Source of the DNA: Ephemerocybe angulata
Taxonomy: Eukaryota > Basidiomycota > Agaricomycetes > Agaricales > Psathyrellaceae
Assembly: GCA_013368325.1 (NCBI GenBank)
Contig: JAACJK010000002.1
Span: forward strand, 1,426,001 to 1,490,000
Reading direction: 5' to 3'
DNA: 64,000 bases
Shown here: one piece after another, positions 21,974 to 33,328 of the stretch
Layout of the letters: every line of letters starts with the position of its first letter
How positions within the stretch are numbered: the stretch's first letter is position 1
The notes under the pieces: model-generated
What the model was told of the DNA's origin: nothing
Database searches by the model: none
Seen by the model: the letters and a program-made list of their open reading frames with translations, nothing else
Program-made: the position numbers and the translations under genes

Positions 21974-24904
21974 CTGTGCCTTCACCGTGTAGTGCTTTCG
22001 AAGGGGCCCCGAGCTGCCAGTCGACGTGATGAGGAACCCGAGGTACGAGACTTCCTTTACAACCTGAAGCTGACATCCCTCTCCGAACTCCAACGGCTCC
22101 CGGTCCCCTGCACTCGCCTTCCCTCCAAAGACCAGAACAACCGACTTCGTCTCATTGAAGAGCATGAAGTTGACCTGACACCACCGACTAATCCCCTCGA
22201 CCTTCCGGCGGAGCCCCTCGCGCGACATAGACAGGAGAAGAACGTCGTCCGCCTGCTCGACATTTGTAACTGATATCCCATCGAGGCTGACGTCGCCGTC
22301 ATCCCGACTCATGAACCCCGGGAGGTCTGACATGTACAGCGCCCAGAGGATAGGTGAGCAGGTATCGCCGATCAGGATACCTACAGACGACTTGAACTCA
22401 TCCGATTTCTCGCCGTCGTGCAGCACAAAATATGTCATCTCGCCATAGATCCACCGGAGCCAATCAAACATCCGACCACCCGCCCCCAACCGACGAAGCT
22501 TCAGCCAAAGCGTAGCATGGTGCGCCGATGGGAAGGCATTAGTAAGATCCACAAACACCGCATACAAGGGGCGGCCCTGCGCTTTCGCTTTGTCGACAGC
22601 CGCCTGGAGAACGAGGACATTGTTATTCGTGCGGTACCCCTTTCGAAAGCCGTTCTGCGAGCCCGGGAGCGCCCCCCGACTCTCTGCCCATTCCTCCACC
22701 CTCCTAGTCACCACCGACATCATGAATTTGAGAAAGCAGCTTTCCAATCCAATCGTACGGTAGCTCGCCGGATCTCCTTTGGGCTTATCCTTCTTCAGCA
22801 GCCCCACCAGCTGCGTCCGGAGCCACGCAGACGGTGCACTCTTGAGCTCGAGACACCTGTTACAGAGAGCGAGGAGCAACTCGTTGTCCATCCCCATGAT
22901 CTCGCGGTACGAGATCTGGTCCTCCCCTGCAGCTGAATCCAGACGGCCGACCAGACGAAGCTTCGCCTTCTCGATATCCTCCATCACAACCACCCGAGAG
23001 AACGACTGGAGCGGCGTCGCATCCACAGAGTCCCCCACCAGCAATGCTTCAGCGTCTTCGTTGAGATGTAGGCGATCCTGGTCAAAGCTCGCAGGAGTGG
23101 GCATAATAGGGTTCATCCGCTCCTCGAAAACTCGGCGTAGGTCATCTGCTGTGAACTCGCTTTCCTCAAATGCCCGCGCTGACCACAGCCGCTTGTACAC
23201 CTGCCAGAACTCCTTATCAGTCGGAGCATTCAACAACTCCATCCGAATCTCGCGCTGTCTCTCTCTGCATCTCGCATGACCCGCAGCGACATTCAGAGCA
23301 CTCTCGATGTCGGCCGGAGTCTCTTTTCCATACGTGGGATCCCCTTCGTGCCCGCGTCGCTCACCCAACTCGCTCCGCACCTTGTCCCGCGACAAAATCG
23401 GGCCCTTGGATCGACAAGGCTCACAACAGCACCCCGCCGGATCGACCCTCCTCAATTTCCAGTCCATGGGCTCATAGGAGGGAACTGGCAGTGAGTCAGC
23501 ACTGTTCTTCGCCAGAGCATCCGCCGCGTCGTTGTGAGCATTCCCGCTATGGGCTTTAACCTTCTTGAATGTGACCGCCGCAGGTCGTTCCTCCAACAGC
23601 CCTGCAATATCGCGCAAGATATCCCCGTTCGTCACCTGCCACCCAATCGCCGCCTTCCTCGCCGCCCAAGTCGTCACCATCCCGATGACATACTCCGAGT
23701 CTGAATAGATCACGAGCGTCTGGTGTCGGTGTGTTGCCTGGAGGGCCCGCAGGATGGCATACACCTCCGCCCGCCCATTGGTTTGCTCATCAGGCACGCG
23801 CACCGCCAGGTTCTTCTTGCTCCCAGGACCGAAAAACACACCTGAGCCCGCCCTCGCCCGCGACGTGCCGTTGTCAATACCCGAGCCATCAACGTAGATA
23901 TGGATGGGTGAGGTCTCCTTGAACACTGGGCCATACAAGCGCCTGAGTGCATTGTCCGGCGTAAGCTGCGATTCCACAGCTTGAACCATGAGTCGATCCA
24001 GCTCCGTGGACACCGGGAGTGTCGGCTTCCTCATCCTCTTGCGCGGCGCACGAGTGATGTCCTTCGCCCGGCGGCGCACCAGTGGAGGGCGACCGTCGAC
24101 CCGGAGATTGAGAACTATCTCAGCGTGGTCCGACCACATCCGCCGCTCTAATCCTATCTTCAAGTTCGCCACCGCAGCCAATGCTCGCTCGTTCCCTATC
24201 GCATAGTCGACAACAGCTTTCCTGATTGAAGATTCCTGTATGGTGAGATGTGAACCGCCTGCTACTCTCGTCGAACCTCGGCAAGCCATTAAGGATGTGC
24301 ATCTCATTCGCATCGCATGCACGTAGGAGCGCGTTGCCGCGCGGCGACGTGACCTTATCCGCAGACGTCCTCTGGCCGCTCTCCCCCGTCCTTGCATTCA
24401 GATCCCCGACCACCACCACCAGCTTCCCGGAAGCTCGGCATATCGCCATCAAGTCCTCCAGGCATTCGTACGGGCTCTCCTCCGTGAAGGTGTGCCACAC
24501 ACTTCCTTCCGGTAGGATGTACGCCCCAATCACGACCATCTCCGGTGACTCGAGGACCAAAATATCCGGGGACGAGAGCGCCGTCGACATTTTCAGCCCC
24601 ACACCCTCACGCACCAGTGCCACCACACCTCCGCCCTGGTGCCTAGTCTCCCCATAGTACTCCCTCTCCAGTGACCACCTCGTGTAGCCCGGCACATCCA
24701 CTACCACTCCCATCCACTCCTTCGCCATCTGCGTCTCCTGGAAAATGTTCACGTCATATCGGTAAATCTCCTCAACGAATTCGGAGCAAGCCATCCGTAT
24801 TGCAAAGTTTCCTTTAATATTCCAAGAGCGAACACTAACGGTACAGGCCTCGGGATCTGGGGATGTAGACCTAGGAAGCTGCGATACGGGAGAGGGTCCA
24901 TGGC

Positions 24905-25212
24905 TCACCCCACGTAGTTTTCCGGGGTGAAGGTCGCAGCCACGGCGTTCGCGCACGCCTGCACTCCGCCCCGAACGAACATGTTCCAAATCTCCATCAG
25001 TTGCCGCCCGCGAACCTTGGTCTTAGCCCGAACCACGATACTCCGAGCATCCACATCGGCCCAGGCATCAGAGATGTCGCTTATGAGGATGGTGCAGTTG
25101 GGGAGATGATTAAACCCCGGAGGCCAGCCCACAGCTCGAAGATGACCCCGCAGAGTCTCGAGGATGGAGAGTTGAGGGTTGAACGGGAAGGGACCGATCC
25201 GAACGAGCTGAA
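24905..25212 (-). pseudogene. LINE ORF1, C-terminal fragment
   Basis: The open frame DDFQLVRIGPFPFNPQ ... FVRGGVQACANAVAATFTPE ... NYVG* ends at 24905, just before the endonuclease region. Upstream of 25212 the frame runs into satellite sequence, so ORF1 is cut off. Position suggests the gag-like ORF1 of the LINE; no domain was recognised. Confidence 0.5.
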
Positions 25213-27088
25213 AGTCGTCAAATGTGATTCCCACCTGTCGCGCATGGACGCACCGAGGCGGCGGTTGTGTGTGTGTGGAGCGAGCATACAAAGACGGCAT
25301 GAGGGAGGACGATGGCAAATGGACAAGCGAAGGAACTCCTTGCACCGCCAATAAAAGGAAAGAAGGAAGGTAGAAAATGTAAGGAAACCAGTCAACGAAC
25401 GAGAGAACGAGAGAGAGAAGGCAACCACAAGCAGAACCCCGCTAAAGGTGCACGTTTTTCGGAAGCTTGCCACACGCGCCGGCATAAGTGTAGAGTGTAC
25501 GCCACCCACGCGGACGCCGCTCGAACGTGGTAGATGTCAAGCTCCAGATCGGGCGCGCGTAGTCGGTGGTTGTGCCTATGGAGAGCGAACGGGTGAACCG
25601 GCTTGAACGAATAGACAGAGACGAACTCGAACTCGAGGGAGAGGAGAAGATAGAAAGGGCAGAAGTGACTCTCCATACCCCGAAATCCCGAAATCCAAGG
25701 AGAACGAAGGTCGAACGAACGAACGAACTTATGAACCAACCCAAACTCAAAGTCAAACCACCCAACCAAACCGTCCAACCCTATGGACGATAGGAAGACG
25801 ACGACGACGAAGCAAACAGGCGCCACAAAGCGTCCAACCACAGCGACGCGCAAGCACCAGCGGAGGCGGATCCCCACCTACCGCACCAACAAGCTAGCGA
25901 GACTCCCGAGGTCGGCCCATGGCGCGCGACGCAGTCGTTGCATGACTTTCCCGCAAGGACGACACAGAAAGGACGAACCCAAGAATTAATCCATCCAACC
26001 TACATAAACCTCCACCGAAAGAGCATCCCGTTTTGGAACCACACACGCACACGATCCGGCACAGGAGTAGAGTGCACAACACCCACTCGCGCTGAATGTG
26101 GTATGCAGGTGGATCGGGCGGGACGCGCCACGGGCGAAGGTGCGGTTGCAGGAGCGAAGGGACGAACGAACGAACATTCGAATGAGCGAAGGAAGAAAAG
26201 ACAAACGAACAAACTCAAACTCGACCTGAAACCCAACCGAACCGAACCGTCCAACCCCATATATCACAGGAAGACGACGACGAAGAAGCAAACGGGCGCC
26301 ACGATGGCCCCAACACAGGGACGCGCAAGCACCAGCGGAGGCGTATCCCGCCTACCGCACCAACTAGCTAGCGAGACTCCCGTGGATGACTACATGGAGC
26401 GCGACGCTATATCGTAGCATCACTCCCCCGCATGCACGACACAGGACGGACGACCGACACAAACAGGGAGCAATCAAGAATTAATCCATCCAACCTACAT
26501 AAACCTCCACCGAAAGAGAATCCCGTCCGACATACACGTAGACACGATCCGGCACAGGAGTAGAGTGCACAGCACCGACCCCGAGCACTGGATGTGGTAT
26601 GCAGGTGTATCAGGCGGGATGCGCGACGGGCGAAGGTGCGGTTGCAGGAACGAAGGAACAAAAAAACACACAAACAAACGACAGAACGAACGAACGGCGG
26701 ACGAAGGAACGAACGACAGAACGAACGAACAAACAGATGCAAGAGCAAACAAGCGAAAAGCTCTCGAAAGAAACCTCGGACGAAACCGCGGAGCACAACT
26801 CGAATACCATCCCGGAGGAACACGACGTCGACGAGCGCAGAAGAGCGTCAGAGAGAGGTATGCAACACGCGAGCAGAGGCCGCCCAAGACGTACAGGCAT
26901 ACCGCAGCGAGCGTGGATGGCACATGACCCCATGTGACGCACGGACGCTGTCGTGCGCATTCACCCCGAGAAACGAGGAGAACGACTATAGGGAGGCTCA
27001 AGTCTCCATCGAACCCATGATTGCGACCTCAAAATCCAACGCGACTCGAACTACTCGGAATCCAAACCCGAAAAGAAAAAGGAAGGAA

Positions 27089-27199
27089 CACGCAGCAGGC
27101 CAAATACACCCCAAAACAAACAACAGGACTCCCTCAGCGCCCCGGGAGGGTTGGAGACGGCGCCGATAAGCTTGGTCGCGCCCAGCCCGATGTCGAGCA
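27089..27199 (-). pseudogene. chs7 exon 4 fragment, minus arm of element II
   Basis: The complement reads LDIGLGATKLIGAVSNPPGA, matching the second half of exon 4. It keeps the TTTGGCC bases lost from the plus-arm copies. The 5' third of the exon is missing. An almost identical fragment is at 51,211-51,319. Confidence 0.75.
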
Positions 27200-27231
27200 G
27201 AGTATCATCGATCGTCGTATGACGGAATCCA

Positions 27232-27275
27232 TCCGCCCATCCATCCATCCATCCATCCATCCATCCATCCATCTA
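27232..27275 (+). repeat. (CCAT)n microsatellite
   Basis: About ten tandem CCAT units. A shorter tract is at the matching place near 51,357. Confidence 0.9.
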
Positions 27276-27389
27276 ACCAACACCGAAGAAAAAATCGTCT
27301 ACATCCACGCACCGACCGACCCAACCGAACCACCCCAGAGATAACGCAGCCCTTAGCACCGTGCCTAGGCTTCAAATTCTTCTTGGTTT

Positions 27390-27600
27390 GTATGACGAAA
27401 AGAGTGGGGTGAGCACTGCTGGGCGCTCAACGCTCAGCGGGCGGTAGGAGGCAGGGGAGGAAAGGAGTGGGGTCGAGGAAGAGAGAGAGAGCCTAGAGGG
27501 AACTCAGGGAAGGAAGCGCCCGGACACGTGGGATGACATCAATCAATCAATCAATCAATCATACCGCTTTCATCCAGCTTCCTTTAGCGTCTCTTGTTCT
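27390..27600 (+). repeat. Centre sequence of element II
   Basis: Contains GCTGGGCGCTCAACGCTCAG, GCGCCCGGACACGTGGGATG and an (AATC)n tract. Repeat orientation flips here. Confidence 0.7.
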
Positions 27601-27679
27601 CAACCACGTCTGAAGTGCCCATCCCTTCTCATCGTCCGTCCATCTTTCCCCCGTCGAACGTGAATAATACCCGACGCAG

Positions 27680-27872
27680 CTCCAACGCAACGCCTCCCAA
27701 CTTCTCACAGGCGTGTCCGCCTCCCCGGTGGGCGTCAACGCGAAATGCGGTATCCCGCGCCTCGACCACGACCGCAGCATCAGCAACGTCGCCAACATCG
27801 CCGCCTGCGGTGTGAGCATCTTCTTCGTGGCTTTGCTTATTGTATTGTGTAATAGGCGGAAGGCTGCTGTGG
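27680..27872 (+). pseudogene. chs7 exon 2, plus arm of element II
   Basis: An open exon with intact splice signals: NAKCGIPRLDHDRSISNVAN ... VLCNRRKAAVG. It is 12 nt shorter than exon 2 of the intact gene, in frame. Exon 1 is missing upstream. Downstream, intron 2 sequence joins directly to intron 3 sequence (GGCTGTGCCCAAGC near 27,985), so exon 3 has been deleted. Confidence 0.8.
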
Positions 27873-29098
27873 GTGCGTGTTCGGTTCTCTTTCTTCATCC
27901 CCTGTCATTTTCGTCCTTCCCCCTCGTCTTCCTTCTTTCATCCATATCCTCCACCTCCATCTCCCCCATTCTCGGAAACCCATAGGCTGTGCCCAAGCTG
28001 GAGACGATCCACCCTCCCTGCGTTTCTTCGATGGACGGTTCCTTCGATGGATGGACACCTCGATGGACGATGCATGGTTGCTTGGATGGACGGATACCCC
28101 GATGTGGACGCCTCGATGGATGGATACGGCCATACGACTATAGCCTATCGATACTCGAAGCAAACGACGATACCAGGTTACCGTGATACGATGATACAAG
28201 AGGCACCTACGGCCATCCTCTCATCGCTGCACCCCCATCCCCGTCGCTCTGGCCTCTCAATATCAATTTTCGCTCCACCTCACCCCATCCACCCCATCCA
28301 CCCCACGCCGGGCGTCTGAGCTGTGCGTGTACTTACGGAGGTGTCGTCACCGTCCCCGAACTTCGAAGTCAGGGGGCTCTGGGCCCATCTTTCGTGGAAG
28401 CATTTCATGGACGGGTGTGCAGTTCCCGGAAGGAAGGGAGGACGTATGGACGGACACTCGGGTCTGTGGGTCGACGGACGTGGTGCGGGGTCTGAAACGA
28501 CACCTGGGACAAGTGGGAGAGGGGGGATGGATGGATAGAGCTTGGACGAATGGATCGGTGGACGGACGGACGGACGGACGGCGGGCAGGAGGGCAGGTGG
28601 ACAGGCGGGTGGATAGAAGATGGAGAACACACGATGAATGGCGAACAACTGAGGGAAGAATGGACGCAAGACGTGTGTATCCTCGGATTGTCAAACGCAC
28701 GTTCAGCCGACCTTTGCGAAGCGGCCCTTGCCGTGCGCAATCCCGGTGGACAAGTCACCTTACCGCCCAACGCTTCTTCGGCGTCGAGAACTCCCGCGCC
28801 CGCTCGTTCGGAACGACTTCGTTCCTCCCGTCGTTGGATCGCTCGCTCGCTCGACCCCCGACCGCCCATCCGCTCGCACGGCACCCCGATCCCCATCTCC
28901 TTCGTACCTCCCGCACGCCCCAGTACTCAACCGGAGTGCACGCCGCTATCCCGACTCCCCAGTCCACATTGCGCTTACGTTCACTTTACTTCCCTTTTCT
29001 TCGTTTACTCCCATCTTCATTTTCTTCCCATTTCCCTTCTATTTCTTCTCCTTCATTTCGACGATTACGACGACTATACTAACCCCCTCCCTTCCTAG

Positions 29099-29247
29099 CC
29101 TTTCAGCATCTTCACGATCCTCTTCCTCGGCGTAACGACCTACGTCTCGCTCGACATCGGCCTGGGCGTGATGCAGCTCATTGGCGGGGTGGAGAGTCCG
29201 GCCGAGGCGCTGAGGAATATCCCGTTGTTTGTTTTGACGTCGGCTGC
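29099..29247 (+). pseudogene. chs7 exon 4, plus arm of element II
   Basis: Reads PFSIFTILFLGVTTYVSLDI, then GLGVMQLIGGVESP, up to LFVLTSAA. It keeps a CTAAC branch site and GTGAGC donor. A 9-nt in-frame deletion removes V-W-P relative to the intact gene; the copy at 52,586 shares it. No exon 5 follows before the element ends. Confidence 0.85.
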
Positions 29248-29469
29248 GTGAGCGGTCTTTCTCTTCTTCTCTTTGGTTTTCTTTCCCTTTCATTTCTCTT
29301 TCGTTCTGTCGCGGGCTTGGGTCTATCTTTTGCGCTTGGTATCTTTTCGCTTCGTTTTGGTTCGACGCGTTCGTTCGTTCCTTGTTTCCTTCACGCCTTT
29401 TCGTCACCCATTCTTAGACTGCTCTTTCTTTGTGTCGTCCTCCCTGTGTCGAACGTTCTTGTGGAAGAC

Positions 29470-31015
29470 GCCCAACGACAGCGTCGCGCGCCACCTAACG
29501 ATCTGGGGAGACTCGTTCGCTCTTCGTGGGGATGACGGTGATCCGCCTCTGCTCGGGCTTGCGCGGCTCCAGTGGATTCTCGTGGCGCCCTTCTGCTTTG
29601 TTTGTTTCTTGGTCCTCCATGGATGGGATCTTTCGTTTATGGGTTCGTTCGCTCGACGTTTCTTCCCATTCCTTTTTCCTTCGCTCCCCGGGGTTCGTCC
29701 AGTCGTTCCTTCCTTCCTTCCTGCAATCGTACCTTCGCCCGTGGCGCGTCCCGGCCAGTGCGACGGCTTACCACGTTCGGCGCTGGGGTGGGTGGTTGGC
29801 ACTCTTCTCCTCTGCTGGATCGTGTGAGCCTTTAGCAAGGCATAGCATGCTCTTTCGGTTGGGGTTGAATGTGGGCTGGATGGACGATGTGGTTTTTGTT
29901 CTCTTTTTCGGCGGTTTTGTTGTTGGCGTTCGTTGGGTGGTTCGTTGGGTGGTTCGTCCCTCCTCTGTGGGAAAGCATGCACCGACAGCGTCGCGCGCCA
30001 TGTTGAGACCTCGGGAGTCTTGCTTGCTTTTGGTGCGGCGGGGATCCGCCGCCGCTTGGGCTCGTGCGTCGCACGTTGGTCTTTCACCGTGGCGCTCTTG
30101 TGCTTCGTCGTTGGCTTGTTCCCCTATGGTTGGGATCTTTCGATTATGGATTCGTTCGTTCGTTCGTTCTACATTTCTACTTCCTTCGGACCTTCGCCCT
30201 TCGCTCCTGTAATCGTACCTTCGCCCTAGCGCGTCCCATTCGATATGCCGGCGTACCACGTTCGGCGCTGGGGTGGGTGCTGTGCACTCTGCTCTTGTGC
30301 CGGATCGTGTATTCCAGGGCATTTGAAATGGGGTGCTCTTTCGGTTGGGGTTATGTGTAGGCTGGGTGTCTGGGTTTTTGCTCTCTTTTCTTTTTCTTTG
30401 CCACTTGTTGCTGTTCCTTTCCTTCGTTCATCTTATTGTCCTCGAGTTCGTTGATTCGCTCCTTCGTTTGTCCATTTGCGCTCGTTCATTTCTTCATCCT
30501 CAATCTCGTATGCTCGTTCCACATGCACACAACCGCTTCCGCGGTGCGTCCAAGTACTATGGCTGGGCATCACGTTCGACGCTTGGAGTGGGTGGTGTGC
30601 ACTCTACTCTTGCGTTGGCGCATGTAACCCGGTTCGATTGGATGCTCTTTTGGTAGGGGTTTGTGCAGCGTGACTGTGTTTCGCTATTCTTTCTTTCCTT
30701 CTTTCTTTTTTCCCTTTGTTCGCGACTTTGGGAGTGCAGGAGTGCGGGAGTCCATACCGTCGTTTCGATCTTCTCAGTTCGGCTATGGCTATACGTTGAA
30801 GCCGGCTCGCTCTACATGCATAACCGCCACCTCGGTGCGCCCAGGCACATGTACCAGGTATCACGTTCAGCACTTGGGAATGAGTGTTGTACACTCTACG
30901 CCTATGCTGGAACTTGTTCTCTGGCATGGGAACTGGGCGCTCTTCTTAGTGGGGGTTGTCGGGTGTGGGTTGCTTTGCTTCGTTGCATATGCTTGATCCA
31001 GCTGACGTGGGGATA
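29470..31015 (+). repeat. Plus-oriented satellite units of element II
   Basis: Successive units start GACAGCGTCGCGCGCCA (29,477 and 29,984). They carry CACGTTCGGCGCTGGGGTGG (about 29,771 and 30,258), CACGTTCGACGCTTGGAGTG (about 30,567) and CACGTTCAGCACTTGG (about 30,861). Spacing is roughly 300-500 bp. The same series appears at 52,970-54,660. Confidence 0.7.
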
Positions 31016-31314
31016 TTGTACTCATTTGGGAGGCTTGAATGCAATACTGATGGATGTATTAGCCAGGGTCAGACCTCAAAAACCGAGGTCGGTTTGGGGG
31101 TCGGTTTTGATGTCGGTTCGGACTTCGGAAAATCCATCAAAACCGACCTCGAGCCATGACCGCTGAGTCTGTGGGTCGGTTTTGGGGTCGGTTCTCCCGC
31201 CTCGCAGAACTGGCAGAATTAGGATAGCACATACCTCTAGCTGATGTAAGCCTGTTAAGCGCAATCTACATATGGTAATTGTTGCTCCTCGTTTCACTTT
31301 TGCATCAAACCACG

Positions 31315-33130
31315 ATGCCTGACCGTCGTAAACTCATTCAGAATCTCTTGTCTCGCTACAAAAAGTACAGAAAACTCAAGTACGAGCTACGGCTTCGAAG
31401 GAAGCAAAGGCAGCTTCAGTATGAGCGCAGCAAGAAAGTCACCGCAGTGTCCGGCAACCCCGCATCACCATCATCTCAAGCCACCGCAGCCTCTTCATCA
31501 TCATCCACAAGCTCATTTGGGGATGTTACACTGAGTAGCGGAATATCAGCAGGTGATGAGCTAGACTGGGAAAGTACTGGCAGCAGCAGCTCGGAGAGCA
31601 TGTCTGATGAGTCCAAATCTGCGTCTCCTGCCTATTCAGCTGGTTCCTTCAGCTCTTTCCTGGGAGCTAGTGTCTCAGATGAAAGTAACCGTGTAAATAG
31701 CCGCCCAACCACCCGAGGTCCTCCCACTCGCAGGATCCGTCATCAAATTGAAGAGCTGTACCAGCATAGGTACTGGCAGGGAAAGAGGAAGAACAAACGT
31801 CGGTTCCCCTCACACATGACACACCTCCTTCGACACCGCCATAGTGAACCCGAGATATTTCGCCAGGATTGCCGAATCAATCCCCACACATTCGATGAGC
31901 TCGTATCAGAGCTCGAAGAACACCCGGTATTCCTCAACAAGGCTAGGAACCAACAAATGCTCGTCGAGCATCAAGTTGCCATCACGCTGTACCGTTTTGG
32001 ACACTTTGGTAACGCTGCCAGCCTCAACAAGATCTCGAGATGGGCTGGGTGTGGAAAAGGAACAGTTACCCTTGTTACTCATCGCGTAATGACTGCTGTA
32101 CTGGCCCCAGAATTCCTCCACAGTGCCATCCATCTTCCCACAGACGAGGAAAAGGTCGATGCAAAGAAGTGGGTCCAGCGGCATTCATGTAAGGAGTGGT
32201 CAGATGGATGGTGCTTCGTGGATGGAACCCTTGTACCACTATACAAGAAGCCAAAATGGTTCGGTGAAAGTTATTATGACAGGAAGAGCAATTACTCTTT
32301 GAGCTTCCAGGTATGTTGTTATTTTATTGCTTTCAGCGGGCTCACTACTTATCAGCTCAACAGATAATCAACCTTCCAAACCTTCAAATCTTCGATGTGG
32401 GTTATGGCCATACTGGAAGCACCCACGATTCAACTGCATGGGAGCAAACACGTACTTTTAAGGAGCATACATCAATTCTGAAGGACAACGAGTTCATCTG
32501 GGCAGACAGTGCTTATCCTGTAGGTTGTGCTTTTATTTCATGCTTAGCTCCAAGCCCTGACTCAGTCCCCTATGACAGATTCAAACTTGGGTTGTGACAC
32601 CATACAAGAAGCCTGACAGCGAGGAAGCAGACAACACAATTTACAACAACCACCTTTCCCATCTTCGCATTCACTCAGAACACGCCATCGGATTTCTCAA
32701 AGGGCGCTTCCAATCCCTGAAAGGGCTTCGAGTTGATATTACAAGTGCAAAAACCCACCAATTTGCAGTATACTGGGTGCTTTCTTGTATTGCTATCCAT
32801 GCCTTCGCTATCGCGAGTGAGCAAGCACATAAGGAAAGCCCTGAGGACAACGAGTTCATTTATGATGGACTTTCCGATGCAGAAGATGCCACTGGAGGTG
32901 GCGCTGTCCATCCCCTTATCCCGCAGCGTCCAGTCTCTCGACACCCACCTCCACCACCTTCACCCCCACCTCAGGAGCGACGTGCTGATGTTCTTGCACT
33001 AGCCCGAGCACGGCGAGAAGATCTGAAGAAATCATTACTTAATTCCTTGAACCAACGAGCCATGAACCGTGCAAACAGGAATAGAGCTCGATATGGGGAA
33101 TATGGCTTGGATTCATCATCAGGCAATTAG
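31315..33130 (+). CDS. Harbinger transposase (DDE_Tnp_4 type)
   Basis: This protein would cut and paste the element. Exons 31315-32310, 32364-32519 and 32579-33130 join in phase to 567 residues; introns are 53 and 59 nt. The N-terminus is basic (MPDRRKLIQNLLSRYKKYRK), followed by a Ser-rich linker. The helix-turn-helix region is around LYRFGHFGNAASLNKISRWA. The catalytic triad is visible as CFVDGTLVPL, GSTHDSTAW and SEHAIGFLKGRF. The C-terminal tail is Pro- and Arg-rich. An alternative acceptor at 32336 also keeps the frame but would break the SFQIINLPNLQIFDVG strand. The ATG at 31315 is the first in frame. Confidence 0.88.
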
Positions 33131-33328
33131 TATCTGTTTCTGATTCATACTGTGTACACTAGTTACTTGATTTCTATTTTATCTCACAAGTTACATCTAT
33201 TCTGAATGATTGCAGTAAACACATTGATTGTATTTATACTAGAACATCTCGTTGGAATTCATATCGTTCTCGTTCTCGCACATCAATCAAATTCATTCTA
33301 AACATGTACTCGAAGCATAACATGAGCG

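Larger units (their letters stand above)
19550..24989 (-). pseudogene. LINE ORF2: endonuclease, RNase H, reverse transcriptase
   Basis: Retrotransposition polyprotein, broken. The endonuclease part shows SWNIKGNF, FQETQ, VVVGDLNAR, then (after a frameshift near 24,230) VVDYAIGNE and WSDHAEI. RNase H follows with YVDGSG, NGRAEVYAI, IYSDSEYVI and KAHSGNAHNDAADALAKN, so its catalytic acids are present. Next comes the reverse transcriptase with FVDLTNAFPS and an active-site box reading QADDV rather than YADD. The zinc knuckle is CRLCGAALESVEHLWLVC. Skipping the inserted 480-bp and 935-bp elements, the frame continues to a TAG at 19550-19552. Having RNase H before the reverse transcriptase is unusual. 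Confidence 0.8.
19278..25212 (-). mobile_element. LINE (non-LTR) retrotransposon, 5' truncated and interrupted
   Basis: The element reads right to left: the end of ORF1, an endonuclease, RNase H, reverse transcriptase and a C-terminal zinc knuckle, then about 270 bp of 3' sequence ending near 19,278. It sits inside a satellite unit. Two later insertions interrupt it (21,494-21,973 and 19,606-20,540), and one frameshift separates endonuclease and RNase H frames. No poly(A) tail is visible. Confidence 0.8.
18545..31015. mobile_element. Third repeat array (element II), split by a LINE
   Basis: The array is 18,545-19,277 plus 25,213-31,015; the LINE between them breaks one repeat unit at its GTCGA/ACGTGAT junction. 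The left edge matches the left edge of the fourth array (CAAATGCCTCAA, CCCAGCATTCTTCTCCAA, AAAGAAAAAGATACGA) near 48.73 kb. Units are in complement orientation to about 27.2 kb and plus orientation from 27.6 kb. The stretch 25,310-27,900 is almost the same as 49,490-51,960. Broken chs7 exons lie on both sides of the centre. Confidence 0.65.

Noticed and set aside
23710..23952. Open frames opposite the LINE RNase H region
   Set aside because: GC-rich antisense shadows of the LINE coding sequence.
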